Below the pieces are notes generated by a model. That model searched no databases. It was not told where the DNA came from and worked only from the letters and a program-made list of their open reading frames with translations. From positions 10,956 to 74,955 of the forward strand of contig JBAYJD010000007.1 in the NCBI GenBank assembly GCA_041665305.1: 64,000 nt of DNA, given 5' to 3'. This document shows positions 8,286 to 15,546 of this stretch, piece by piece. Within the stretch, counting starts at the first letter, position 1; the number at the start of each line of letters is the position of its first letter. The translations under genes were made by a program, and so were the position numbers. This DNA comes from YA12-FULL-51-18 sp041665305 (GTDB taxonomy: Bacteria; Elusimicrobiota; Elusimicrobia; Elusimicrobiales; UBA9959).

Positions 8286-9217
8286 TAGAGCCTTCTGTCC
8301 TTTACGCAGATGCTTCCATGCCGGTCCGGCAGTTCTTTTGCGTAGCGCTTCAATTCGGCCGCGATTTCAACAAGCTTTCCGTAATGCCTGAGCGCCTTGG
8401 GGATTATGACCGCGATGGTCAGGGAGATGATCGGAAAATTTCGGGTCTTGTTCTTCCTGTCCATGGTGACGATATAGCCCCGCTGCCTGTCCTCGTGGGT
8501 ATAAAAGGACGGGATCGTCCTGTCGAATTCCTTCACTATCTCCGCTCCGGCCGTTTCCATCTTCTCCGGTTTTGTGACCAGCACGAAATCGTCCCCGCCG
8601 ACATGGCCCAGAAAATAATCCTGGTCGGCGTGAGTTTTTGCCGCGTCGCTGAGCACCGCTGCGATATGCTTTATGACCATATCGCCTTTGGCGTAACCGT
8701 ACACATCGTTATATGCCTTGAAATTGTCGGCGTCTATGTAGGCGAATGCGAAGGGAGCGTCCGCCGCCATGCGCTTGAGCACCTCTTCTTCTATGGCCGG
8801 GCTGCCGGGCAGATGGGTGAGCGGATTCAGCGAAACATCCATGCTTTTGCGTTTTAGGATGCGGTTGATGCGCGCGCGCAGCTCCCGCACATCAAAAGGT
8901 TTGGTTATAAAGTCGTCAGCGCCGAGTTCGATGGTGGTTATTTTGGCGTCGACTTCGGAAACGCCGCTAAGGATCACGATCGGCAGATCGTGCGTGTCGG
9001 GGTTGTCGCGGATGCGTTTGCAAAGGGCGTAGCCGTCAAGTCCCGGCATACGGAGGTCCATGAGTATGAGGTCCGGCTTGTCGTTGTCCAGGAACCGCAG
9101 GACTTCCTCTCCGCTGTACATGGTGACCACGCTGTAGTTGAATTTCTTCAGCACCGCCGAGATCAGCAGTCCCACATTCGGGTCGTCGTCGACTACCAGT
9201 ACGGTTTTGTTGATCAA
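8285..9217 (-). CDS. response regulator receiver-GGDEF protein
   Basis: Putative phosphorylation-controlled diguanylate cyclase or c-di-GMP sensor. The receiver domain (first ~120 residues) shows the acidic pair VVDDDPN, the phospho-acceptor DLILMDLRMPG and the KPF lysine. The GGDEF domain (~135-300) has IDADNFKAYNDVYGYAKGD and a signature loop reading GGDDF instead of GGDEF/GGEEF, with no upstream RxxD inhibitory site. A TTG start at 9217 after GGGGGCTGT is preferred. An open frame extends to 9334, but that extension covers a clear promoter (9305-9334). It is the first gene of the kinase/phosphatase/FHA operon. Start confidence is moderate. Confidence 0.88.
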   Translation of the reverse strand: MINKTVLVVDDDPNVGLLISAVLKKFNYSVVTMYSGEEVLRFLDNDKPDLILMDLRMPGLDGYALCKRIRDNPDTHDLPIVILSGVSEVDAKITTIELGADDFITKPFDVRELRARINRILKRKSMDVSLNPLTHLPGSPAIEEEVLKRMAADAPFAFAYIDADNFKAYNDVYGYAKGDMVIKHIAAVLSDAAKTHADQDYFLGHVGGDDFVLVTKPEKMETAGAEIVKEFDRTIPSFYTHEDRQRGYIVTMDRKNKTRNFPIISLTIAVIIPKALRHYGKLVEIAAELKRYAKELPDRHGSICVKDRRL

Positions 9218-9304
9218 ACAGCCCCCATTACTTTCAATGAAAATCGTGTGCGGACCGGCCGGCGCGGTCCTGCCGCCCGCATAAGTGAAAATCACGCCGG
9301 TTTT

Positions 9305-9334
9305 ATTATAAGATATATGTAATTCTGAAAGCAA
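9305..9334 (-). promoter_or_regulatory. promoter of the receiver-GGDEF/kinase/phosphatase/FHA operon
   Basis: On the minus strand TTGCTT (9329-9334) and a perfect TATAAT (9305-9310) are separated by 18 bases. Transcription would start near 9298, giving an ~80-base leader before the TTG start at 9217. The same TTGCTT -35 hexamer is seen at the protease operon promoter at 63738-63743. Confidence 0.7.
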
Positions 9335-9470
9335 TCACGGTCCGGATCCGGCCGCGATGCGTAAAACGGCGGGCGGGAAAAGGCGCCAAAAAACGATTAT
9401 GCGGGCAATAAATATGCTACACTATTTTAAAAGGGTAAAAATCATAAAAATATAAACGGGGGGAAGACAT

Positions 9471-10049
9471 ATGCGCACAAAAACATATTCCACATTCGAT
9501 ATCGCCAGGATGCTGGAGGTGGTCCCGGGGACGGTCGCGAACTGGATAGACGCCGGTAAACTGAAAGCGTTCAACACGCTGGGCGGGCACAGACGGGTCT
9601 CCCAGGACGATCTGCGCGCCTTCTTGAAGAAGAACGGAATGCCGGTCCCGGAGGTCCTGGAGAATATTTCCGGCAAGAAAAAGGTGCTTATAGTGGAAGA
9701 CGATGAGAAATTCCTGAACCTGATAATCAAAGCTTTTAAAACCTTTAAAGATTTTGAGCTTCTCACTGCCACCGACGGCTTTCAGGCCGGGCAGTTGGTA
9801 GAGGGGCGCAGGCCGGATCTTGTGGTGCTGGATATAATGTTGCCGGACATCAACGGGTTCAAAGTCTGCGAACTGATAAAAGCCAAGAATAAGAATACCA
9901 AGGTCATCGCCATGACCGGTTACGATTCCGTCGATATCAAGAAAAAAATATTAGCCGCCGGGGCGGACGCTTATCTGATCAAACCGTTCCAGTTTAAAAC
10001 GCTTTTCGGGCATATCGACGAGTTCCTCGGTTTAAAAGCCGACCGTTAA
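9471..10049 (+). CDS. HTH (MerR/BldC-like)-receiver fusion regulator
   Basis: Single protein of 192 residues with a small winged HTH of the MerR/excisionase type at ~1-55. It reads YSTFDIARMLEVVPGTVANW followed by GKLKAFNTLGGHRRVS. A receiver domain occupies ~68-188, with VLIVEDDEKF, the phospho-acceptor in DLVVLDIMLPD, and the KPF lysine. The usual response-regulator order (receiver then output) is reversed. RBS GGGGGGAAG lies 5-6 bases before the ATG. It is divergent from the signalling operon, so it may respond to the same phosphorelay, though no histidine kinase is in the window. An intrinsic terminator follows. Confidence 0.92.
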   Translation: MRTKTYSTFDIARMLEVVPGTVANWIDAGKLKAFNTLGGHRRVSQDDLRAFLKKNGMPVPEVLENISGKKKVLIVEDDEKFLNLIIKAFKTFKDFELLTATDGFQAGQLVEGRRPDLVVLDIMLPDINGFKVCELIKAKNKNTKVIAMTGYDSVDIKKKILAAGADAYLIKPFQFKTLFGHIDEFLGLKADR

Positions 10050-10086
10050 AAATTTTTGCGGCAAAAATTTTTACCATACCCCGTCC
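10048..10086 (+). repeat. A5T5 dispersed element, copy 1
   Basis: AAAAATTTTT - GCGGC - AAAAATTTTT followed by ACCATACCCCGTCC. The A/T part is an almost perfect palindrome and the GC-rich end forms the left arm of the terminator that follows. Other copies are at 30927-30968 and, shorter, at 61765-61794. Confidence 0.85.
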
Positions 10087-10136
10087 ATAGGGGCCTGTCC
10101 GGATGTCGGACAGGCTTCCTAAAGGGCGGGGTTTTT
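10079..10136 (+). terminator. intrinsic terminator after the HTH-receiver gene, with nested hairpin
   Basis: Outer arms CCCCGTCC (10079-10086) and GGGCGGGG (10124-10131) are followed by TTTTT. An inner hairpin GCCTGTCC (10093-10100)/GGACAGGC (10108-10115) lies inside. The inner TGTCGGACAGGCT segment recurs in the palindrome at 63864-63899. Confidence 0.75.
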
Positions 10137-10212
10137 GTTATGAGACTGCAGAAACCATAACAAGGGCGGTCGTGTTCGGGGCCATTTGCCGAAGTTAACA
10201 TTCTCTTAGACC

Positions 10213-10241
10213 TTGACAAATGTCAAAAATAGGGCTATCAT
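10213..10241 (+). promoter_or_regulatory. strong sigma70-type promoter for a short transcript
   Basis: TTGACA (10213-10218), 17-base spacer, TATCAT (10236-10241). Predicted start near 10248, only a few bases before the hairpin at 10251. Part of the gene-free stretch 10050-10444. Confidence 0.75.
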
Positions 10242-10247
10242 AGTCTT

Positions 10248-10303
10248 AACAGGGCTGCCTCCCTCACCCTACCCCCCAAAAAGGCAGCCCTGCCTTTTTT
10301 TTT
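10248..10303 (+). ncRNA. candidate ~55-nt small RNA or attenuator with C-rich loop
   Basis: Begins at the predicted start of the promoter above and consists almost entirely of one stem-loop. The perfect 10-bp stem is AGGGCTGCCT (10251-10260)/AGGCAGCCCT (10282-10291). The 21-base loop is rich in C (CCCTCACCCT and ACCCCCC), and GCC plus nine T follow. The stem with its T-run is a textbook intrinsic terminator, so most transcripts should end here. The next gene begins at 10445, so it could instead be a leader attenuator. No Rfam family is recognised. Confidence 0.55.
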
Positions 10304-10397
10304 ATGCGCGCGCCGCGCGCATCTTCCGATCGCCGCAATTCCTCTCCGCGCCGGGCAGCCCGAACCGGGTCTGTCTTGGGGAAAATCAGGGCGCGGG

Positions 10398-10424
10398 ATA
10401 AAACGCCGTTTTACGGCGTTTTAT
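10398..10424. repeat. AAAACGCCG hairpin, copy 1 (possible terminator)
   Basis: Perfect 11-bp stem ATAAAACGCCG/CGGCGTTTTAT with loop TTTTA, 20 bases before the DUF2723 gene. An identical stem with a different loop lies at 18796-18822. A/T flanks on both sides would make it bidirectional. The rest of 10050-10444 holds the A5T5 element, a terminator, the candidate small RNA and a GC-palindrome at 10304-10322; I see no gene there. Confidence 0.7.
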
Positions 10425-10444
10425 AAAAAATATAGAATTGTTTT

Positions 10445-12622
10445 ATGGATCCAGGCGGCGCGGGCGAAAATAAAAGTTTTTTTGATTCCCCCTTTCCGGC
10501 GGCGGCCCTGCTTTTTGTTACGGTATGCCTGGTCTGGCTCTACTGCCTGCCGCCCGGCCTGGCCCCCTACCGCGATGCCGGCGAGATAGCCTGCGATGTC
10601 GCCACCCTGGGGATCGCCCATCAGCCTGGCTATCCGCTTTATATCCTCTCCGCCAAGCTGGCTTCCCTTATCCTGCCCGGGAATTTCGCTTACAAATTGA
10701 ACCTGTTTTCCGCCCTTGCCGGGCTCGCCGCCATGTCCGTTCTTTATTTTGCCCTGGCCGCCCGCTTCGGCGCGCTCTCCGCCCTGGGCGCGGTCCTGTT
10801 ATTCTCGCTTAATTTTACCGTACAGACGGTCTCAAGCGTTTCCGAGATGTACGCGCTCAATTTGTTCCTCGCGGCGGCGCTGATCCTTCTGGCTTTTTCC
10901 TTGGAGGAAGACTGGAGCCGGCGCCGGCTTTGGCTGGGCGCTTGCCTGCTCGGCCTCGCCATGACCAACCGCATGGATATAGTGTTGATAGCGCCCGCCC
11001 TTGCGGTCGCCGCATGGCCCGGGCTCAGGCGGGAAACCTTCCACGCTGCGGCCAAAACCGTCTTCGGCGGGGTTATTTTCTGGTCCGCCGGTTTTTCCCT
11101 TTATCTCTATCTCCTGATCCGTTCCGGTTCCGATCCGCTTTTCGACTGGAGCCATCCCGCCGATCTGGGAACATTTCTCGCGGTCATAACCCGGAAAAGC
11201 TACGGTTCCACGCTGGACCTTATTTCCAGGAATTACTCCACCGGGGAGCTGTTCTGGCCTAATATCAAATATTACGCCCTGCACCTGGCGGAAAATTTCA
11301 ATTTAGCTCTTGTTTTCGCCGCAGCCGGGCTATACTCCGAGTTCGGCCGGAACCGACGTCGCTTTTTTGTGACGCTGGTACTGTTCGTAATTACGGGCCC
11401 GGTCTTTCTTTTTATGGCCAACATGCCGCCGAATCCGCATTCGCTCGCCGTAGTGGAGCCTTATTATCTCCTGCCCGACATCGCGCTTGTGATCTGGATC
11501 GCGGCGGGAATGCGTTTAATTATGAAGGCTGAAGGCTTCGGGCTGAAGGCTGAAGAACGGAGAAAAACTTCAGCTTTACGGCTTTGCGCGGCGGCCGCCG
11601 CCGCGCTGGCCGTCGTCCTGGCCGCCCGGCATAACCTGCCGCGCGCCGACCGCCGTACCCTTTTCGCGGCCGAGGACTGGGGCGCGGATGTCATGAAGAG
11701 CTCCCCCCTCTCCGTAACGCTGGTCGCGAAGAAAGACGTCCAGATCTTTTCGTTGTGGTACCTTCAGGCCGTGCGCGGCGCCCGCCGGGACCTGAAGCTG
11801 GTCGCCCAGGGTCTCAGCGGCGCCGGCTGGTACCGCAATTCAAAAGGATTGTGGCAGCCGGAGCTGAAGCTTTTTAATCTTAACGGCGCGGCGGCTTCGG
11901 AATGGGAAAATTTCAGTAAGGCCAATCCCGGCGGCGTTTACGCGACGCCGGACGCGGAGCTTCCCCCTTCGGCGCAGGCTGTCCCCCGCGGGCTGGCGAG
12001 CGCGCTTTATAGCCGGGACGGAGCGTACGATCCGTGGCGTTTTTATAATTTCAGATGGCTGGACGGGAAGTACAATGATTTCTTCGCGCTTGACCTCGGC
12101 GCGTCCTACGCCCAGAGCATTGTCGCGCGCGCGGCCTGGCTTAATAATCACGGCGGGTTGAACGGCAAAGAGGCGCGGCGCCTGGAGCTGGCCCGCGTAA
12201 TGGATCCGGACCTGCCGGACGCGCCGCTTTATCTGGGTTTTTACCACTCCTCGCTCGGGAACTGGGGCGCCGCGGGCGAATATTTCCGGCGGTCCGCCGG
12301 CGTCTATGACAGGCTGTCGGTACTGGCCGGCGAGTACCGCGCCCTGCCGGCGCTTAAAGAAAGTCTGCTCAAGGCCGGCGCTTACGCCTGGCTGAATTAC
12401 GGAGTCGCCCTGGAGAAGACCGGCGATCCGCAGGGGGCCGAGAAGGCTTATGAGCGCACCCTCGCCTCCGATCCGGGAATGGCGGATGCGCATTACAATA
12501 TGGCCATACTTTATTGGAACAGGGATCCGCGCCGGGTCTACGAAGAACTGCAGGCCGCCCTGCGGTCGAATCCCGGCCATCAGCAGGCGAGATACTATCT
12601 GAGCAGGATGCGGCCGCGGTAA
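10445..12622 (+). CDS. DUF2723/GT117-family membrane glycosyltransferase with C-terminal TPRs
   Basis: Integral membrane protein of 725 residues. After a first membrane segment (~18-38) comes the family signature PYRDAGEIACDVATLGIAHQPGYPLY, carrying the conserved acidic residue expected of a GT-C enzyme. Roughly ten more hydrophobic segments follow up to ~400. The C-terminal third is soluble; residues ~600-720 contain TPR-like helices (LNYGVALEKTGDPQGAEKAYERTL, MADAHYNMAILYW). Family members are predicted protein O-mannosyltransferase-like enzymes using lipid-linked sugars. No clear Shine-Dalgarno is seen before ATG 10445. It converges on the minus-strand gene ending at 12654. Confidence 0.87.
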   Translation: MDPGGAGENKSFFDSPFPAAALLFVTVCLVWLYCLPPGLAPYRDAGEIACDVATLGIAHQPGYPLYILSAKLASLILPGNFAYKLNLFSALAGLAAMSVLYFALAARFGALSALGAVLLFSLNFTVQTVSSVSEMYALNLFLAAALILLAFSLEEDWSRRRLWLGACLLGLAMTNRMDIVLIAPALAVAAWPGLRRETFHAAAKTVFGGVIFWSAGFSLYLYLLIRSGSDPLFDWSHPADLGTFLAVITRKSYGSTLDLISRNYSTGELFWPNIKYYALHLAENFNLALVFAAAGLYSEFGRNRRRFFVTLVLFVITGPVFLFMANMPPNPHSLAVVEPYYLLPDIALVIWIAAGMRLIMKAEGFGLKAEERRKTSALRLCAAAAAALAVVLAARHNLPRADRRTLFAAEDWGADVMKSSPLSVTLVAKKDVQIFSLWYLQAVRGARRDLKLVAQGLSGAGWYRNSKGLWQPELKLFNLNGAAASEWENFSKANPGGVYATPDAELPPSAQAVPRGLASALYSRDGAYDPWRFYNFRWLDGKYNDFFALDLGASYAQSIVARAAWLNNHGGLNGKEARRLELARVMDPDLPDAPLYLGFYHSSLGNWGAAGEYFRRSAGVYDRLSVLAGEYRALPALKESLLKAGAYAWLNYGVALEKTGDPQGAEKAYERTLASDPGMADAHYNMAILYWNRDPRRVYEELQAALRSNPGHQQARYYLSRMRPR

Positions 12623-12653
12623 CGGAACCGCTAAAGGCCGGTTCCCGGCGGCT

Positions 12654-13592
12654 TTACTTAGGGAAATATCCGTAACGGAACTGGAACATGCCCAGAAGGT
12701 CCCAGCCGCCTTTGAACGAGAGATAGGAAATTTCAAAATTCATCTTCAGAAGCGTGCCCAGGTGGAAGTTGAACAGCTTGGGATTTTGGGGCGCGCCCTG
12801 CGGCATCAATACTTCCACGCCTATCGGGGAATTGGGTTTCGGCAGCCACATCAGACCGCCGAAAACCATGCCGGAAGGTATCGTCGGGTCGGCTGTGCCG
12901 TTGAGGGTGAGCGCCTGCTTCGACAGGAATTCGGAAAGCTGGTATAGGACTTTAGGCATGTCGCCGTCCGAATAGCCGGCGTTTGCGATCAGCTTCCGGT
13001 GGAGCCGTTTGGTAAGTACGAGATAGGCGTTCGCGTAGGTGTTGGTCGTCTTGCCGGTCGCTTTGACCGTAAGGTTGAAGGTTCCGTTTATGGGCGGCTG
13101 GGGTGCGTCTCGGAAGTTGAAAATGGCCTGCACGCCGGAGGCCACGGCCGGCCGCCAGCGGCCTTCCGTCTGGATAAGCATTTTTGTGTCGGCGCTGAGC
13201 AGCCAGAAGCCGACGCGGTCCAGGTAATTTGTCTTCTCGATGGTCCAATCGTACCTGTTCTTGCCGTACAGACGGCCGATGTAATAGGCGGCGTTGAAAT
13301 CGAGGCCCAGGCCTATGGAATTATTCCCCCGGCCGCGGTAGGCGGTCGGCATCAGCACGATGCCGCTTAAAGGCACTTTGGCATCCTCGTACCGCGCGGG
13401 TTTGGACGGCATGTCGGGTTTGACGGCCTGCGGCTGCTGAAAATAAGGGGTCGTGGAAAGCGGCAATCCTTCAGGCGCCGCGGTGCTGGGCGCGGGGATG
13501 ACCTGCATCATCTGCGCCGCGGCGGGCAGGCTGAAAGCGACGGCCGGAAAAAAAACGGAGAAAAGTATTTTTTTCATAATAAATTTAATCAT
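12654..13592 (-). CDS. secreted, probable outer-membrane beta-structured protein, unknown function
   Basis: 312 residues. A signal peptide is clear if translation starts at ATG 13592 or at the internal MKK (13577): MKKILFSVFFPAVAF, cleaved after SLPAAAQ. A proline-rich stretch (~30-65) follows, and then alternating-residue segments typical of beta strands, such as NNSIGLGLDFNAAYYIGRLYG and YANAYLVLTKRLHRKLIANAGY. The last residues MFQFRYGYFPK are strand-like with aromatic anchors. It overlaps pgpA by 4 bases and is the last gene of the long rpsO-to-here series. I recognise no family; an outer-membrane barrel is an inference. Confidence 0.7.
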   Translation of the reverse strand: MIKFIMKKILFSVFFPAVAFSLPAAAQMMQVIPAPSTAAPEGLPLSTTPYFQQPQAVKPDMPSKPARYEDAKVPLSGIVLMPTAYRGRGNNSIGLGLDFNAAYYIGRLYGKNRYDWTIEKTNYLDRVGFWLLSADTKMLIQTEGRWRPAVASGVQAIFNFRDAPQPPINGTFNLTVKATGKTTNTYANAYLVLTKRLHRKLIANAGYSDGDMPKVLYQLSEFLSKQALTLNGTADPTIPSGMVFGGLMWLPKPNSPIGVEVLMPQGAPQNPKLFNFHLGTLLKMNFEISYLSFKGGWDLLGMFQFRYGYFPK

Positions 13593-14113
13593 TTGCCGAT
13601 CCAGAACGCCAGCGCAAGCCTGGTAAGCAGGTTCGCTTCCAGCCCCGCCAGGGCGTCGTCGAACACTATCCCGAAGCCGCCGGCCAGGTTCGTCTCAAGC
13701 TTGTTTATGGGCCAGGGCTTGAGCGTATCCAATATTCTAAAAAAAATGAACGCGGTTGTTAAGGAAAATATCGTGCGCTCCAGGAACGCCGCGGCTATCC
13801 AGTACCCTGCGATCTCGTCTATAACTATGCGCGGGTCGTCGTGCGTGCCGTATGCCCGGGCCGCGCGATCCGCCACCATGACCGAGAAAACGACGAATGC
13901 CGCCAGGAACACGCCGTAAGGCGCGGCGCCCTCCGGCAGGAGCGGGAACATCAGGAGGGCCAGCGCCGTGCCCATAAACCCGGCGCCGGTAAACTTTTTG
14001 AACCCCGTCAGTCTTTCCGGGATAAGACTGATAAAAAATCCGGTGGCGAGAAATTCCGTCAGTTTGTCCGTGAACGCCGGCGCGCCGAGGCGGGGGCGAG
14101 GTTGATGATTCAC
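13589..14113 (-). CDS. pgpA: phosphatidylglycerophosphatase A
   Basis: Dephosphorylates phosphatidylglycerol phosphate to phosphatidylglycerol in the inner membrane. 174 residues, typical length. Visible hallmarks are the N-terminal GTGFISLIPE-like region, AARAYGTHDDPRIVIDEIAGYW with the conserved acidic catalytic cluster, FRILDTLKPWPI, and GGFGIVFDDALAGLEAN. Several hydrophobic segments are present. It overlaps pgsA by 4 bases, placing consecutive steps of phosphatidylglycerol synthesis side by side. Confidence 0.93.
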   Translation of the reverse strand: MNHQPRPRLGAPAFTDKLTEFLATGFFISLIPERLTGFKKFTGAGFMGTALALLMFPLLPEGAAPYGVFLAAFVVFSVMVADRAARAYGTHDDPRIVIDEIAGYWIAAAFLERTIFSLTTAFIFFRILDTLKPWPINKLETNLAGGFGIVFDDALAGLEANLLTRLALAFWIGK

Positions 14114-14721
14114 GCTTTTTTCTCGCTCCAGGATTTCCTGATGAGCTCCCGGTGGTTATAAAGGTAGATGAGGCCGCTTATCAGCGTGATCAGGGCCGTG
14201 AAGACCGTGAGATCGTGCGCTATCCGGCCGGAATAGGCGTTCAGCCGGACGAGCCAGTCCGGGCCCGGCGGATGTTTGCGAAGCCAGGCTTTAAGCACCA
14301 GCAGCGCCATAATAATGAACGAAGAGGTCAGTTGCACGGTCGTCTTTAATTTCCCGGCGGCTTCCGCTTTCATCACTTCCCCGTTCAGGGCCGCCAGCAC
14401 CCGCAGCGTGGAAATGGTGAACTCTCTGAGCAGGATGATGAAGACGGCCCATAACGGTATCGTCAGATCGTGGATCGAGGCGAAAGCGAGAAAGGTCGCC
14501 ATGATCAGGATCTTATCGGCCAGCGGGTCGGCTATAGCGCCGAAACGCGTGGTAGTATGCGTGTGCCTGGCGATAACGCCGTCCACATAGTCCGAGATGC
14601 TGGCGACCGTGAGGAGTATGAACGCAATGATGACCGACCAGAAGCTGCGGCAGAAGATCAAAACGAATATTACCAGGCTCAGGAACATCCGTACGAGCGT
14701 TATGCGGTTTGCCAGCGTCAT
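14110..14721 (-). CDS. pgsA: CDP-diacylglycerol-glycerol-3-phosphate 3-phosphatidyltransferase
   Basis: Makes phosphatidylglycerol phosphate from CDP-diacylglycerol and glycerol-3-phosphate in the inner membrane. 203 residues. The CDP-alcohol phosphotransferase signature is complete: SDYVDGVIARHTHTTTRFGA followed by IADPLADK, with the two DxxDG...G...D...D metal-binding aspartates. N-terminal MTLANRITLVRM is typical of PgsA, and about five membrane segments are present. It overlaps pgpA, and the lolA-like gene lies 48 bases upstream. Confidence 0.94.
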   Translation of the reverse strand: MTLANRITLVRMFLSLVIFVLIFCRSFWSVIIAFILLTVASISDYVDGVIARHTHTTTRFGAIADPLADKILIMATFLAFASIHDLTIPLWAVFIILLREFTISTLRVLAALNGEVMKAEAAGKLKTTVQLTSSFIIMALLVLKAWLRKHPPGPDWLVRLNAYSGRIAHDLTVFTALITLISGLIYLYNHRELIRKSWSEKKA

Positions 14722-14769
14722 ATGAGTTTCAATTTTCCGGCCGTCAGGCCCGCTAAATCTTCCAATCCT

Positions 14770-15546
14770 CTAATTTTTGAATTCCAGCACTTCGGTGCCC
14801 TTGGGCGGGACGAACCTGAAGAGCGCTTTGTCCAGCGCGGCGTTCTTTTCCGGGTTTTCCAGCCGGGTCCTGATGACGGTCTTGTCCACGGTCAGTGAGG
14901 CTTCGGCCGGAAAATAGTCGGTTGAAGACAGGGCCAGTTCAAGGGTGTACAGCCCGGGCTCGTTCTTCGGGGTGAGGGTCATGGTGAGGTAATAGGGGGC
15001 CGCGGCGTTCCTTACGACGCTCACATTGTTCTTTTCGGTCAGGGCGGCGTAATTGCCGAAGTCCATGATGCCGGAAAAATTGCCGCTCTGGTTCTTTTTC
15101 CACGCGGCCCACGAGGTACGCACGGCCTGCGAATCTTCCGGTTTATAGACCCAGAGCTCTTTCTTGTCCGTGTAGACCAGTTGTCTGGCGGGCTTTATAT
15201 GCTCTATCTTCAACAGGTCAGGCTTCATATAGCTGAGCACGCCTTCGATATGCTGCTTTAAACCTGCGTCGAAAAAATCAACTTCCTGGCTGAAGCGCGT
15301 CCGCAGCGTTTCAAGTTTGGAATCCCATTCTTTCAGGCCGGAGATCGCCGCGTTTTTAAGTCCGGCGCCGCCGCTTTCCTCCGCCGGGTGGAGCTCCTTT
15401 CCTCCCGCGGTGCGTGTGGATACGGCTATTTTCGCGGCGGCTTTTCCTGCATGGCCGGCCGAGGGCTTGATCTTTTTTATTTCTCCGGCGCGCGCGGAGA
15501 CCGTCAGCAGGACGGCCAGCGCCGGCAGGATGATAGATAGTTTCAT
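14770..15546 (-). CDS. LolA-like outer-membrane lipoprotein carrier
   Basis: Periplasmic protein of 258 residues with an N-terminal signal peptide (MKLSIILPALAVLLTVSARA). Past a low-complexity linker the LolA fold pattern appears: LRTRFSQEVDFFDAG, VLSYMKPDLLKIEHIKPARQ, LVYTDKKELWVYKPE, and a late beta-strand region. LolA shuttles lipoproteins from LolCDE to the outer membrane. It sits directly after ftsK with a 4-base overlap, as lolA does in many Gram-negatives. Sequence identity to model LolA is evidently low, so a related LolA-like role is possible. Confidence 0.82.
   Translation of the reverse strand: MKLSIILPALAVLLTVSARAGEIKKIKPSAGHAGKAAAKIAVSTRTAGGKELHPAEESGGAGLKNAAISGLKEWDSKLETLRTRFSQEVDFFDAGLKQHIEGVLSYMKPDLLKIEHIKPARQLVYTDKKELWVYKPEDSQAVRTSWAAWKKNQSGNFSGIMDFGNYAALTEKNNVSVVRNAAAPYYLTMTLTPKNEPGLYTLELALSSTDYFPAEASLTVDKTVIRTRLENPEKNAALDKALFRFVPPKGTEVLEFKN

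Noticed and set aside
9218..9334. 39-codon extension of the receiver-GGDEF gene
   Set aside because: It includes the TTGCTT-N18-TATAAT promoter and precedes the conserved receiver start.
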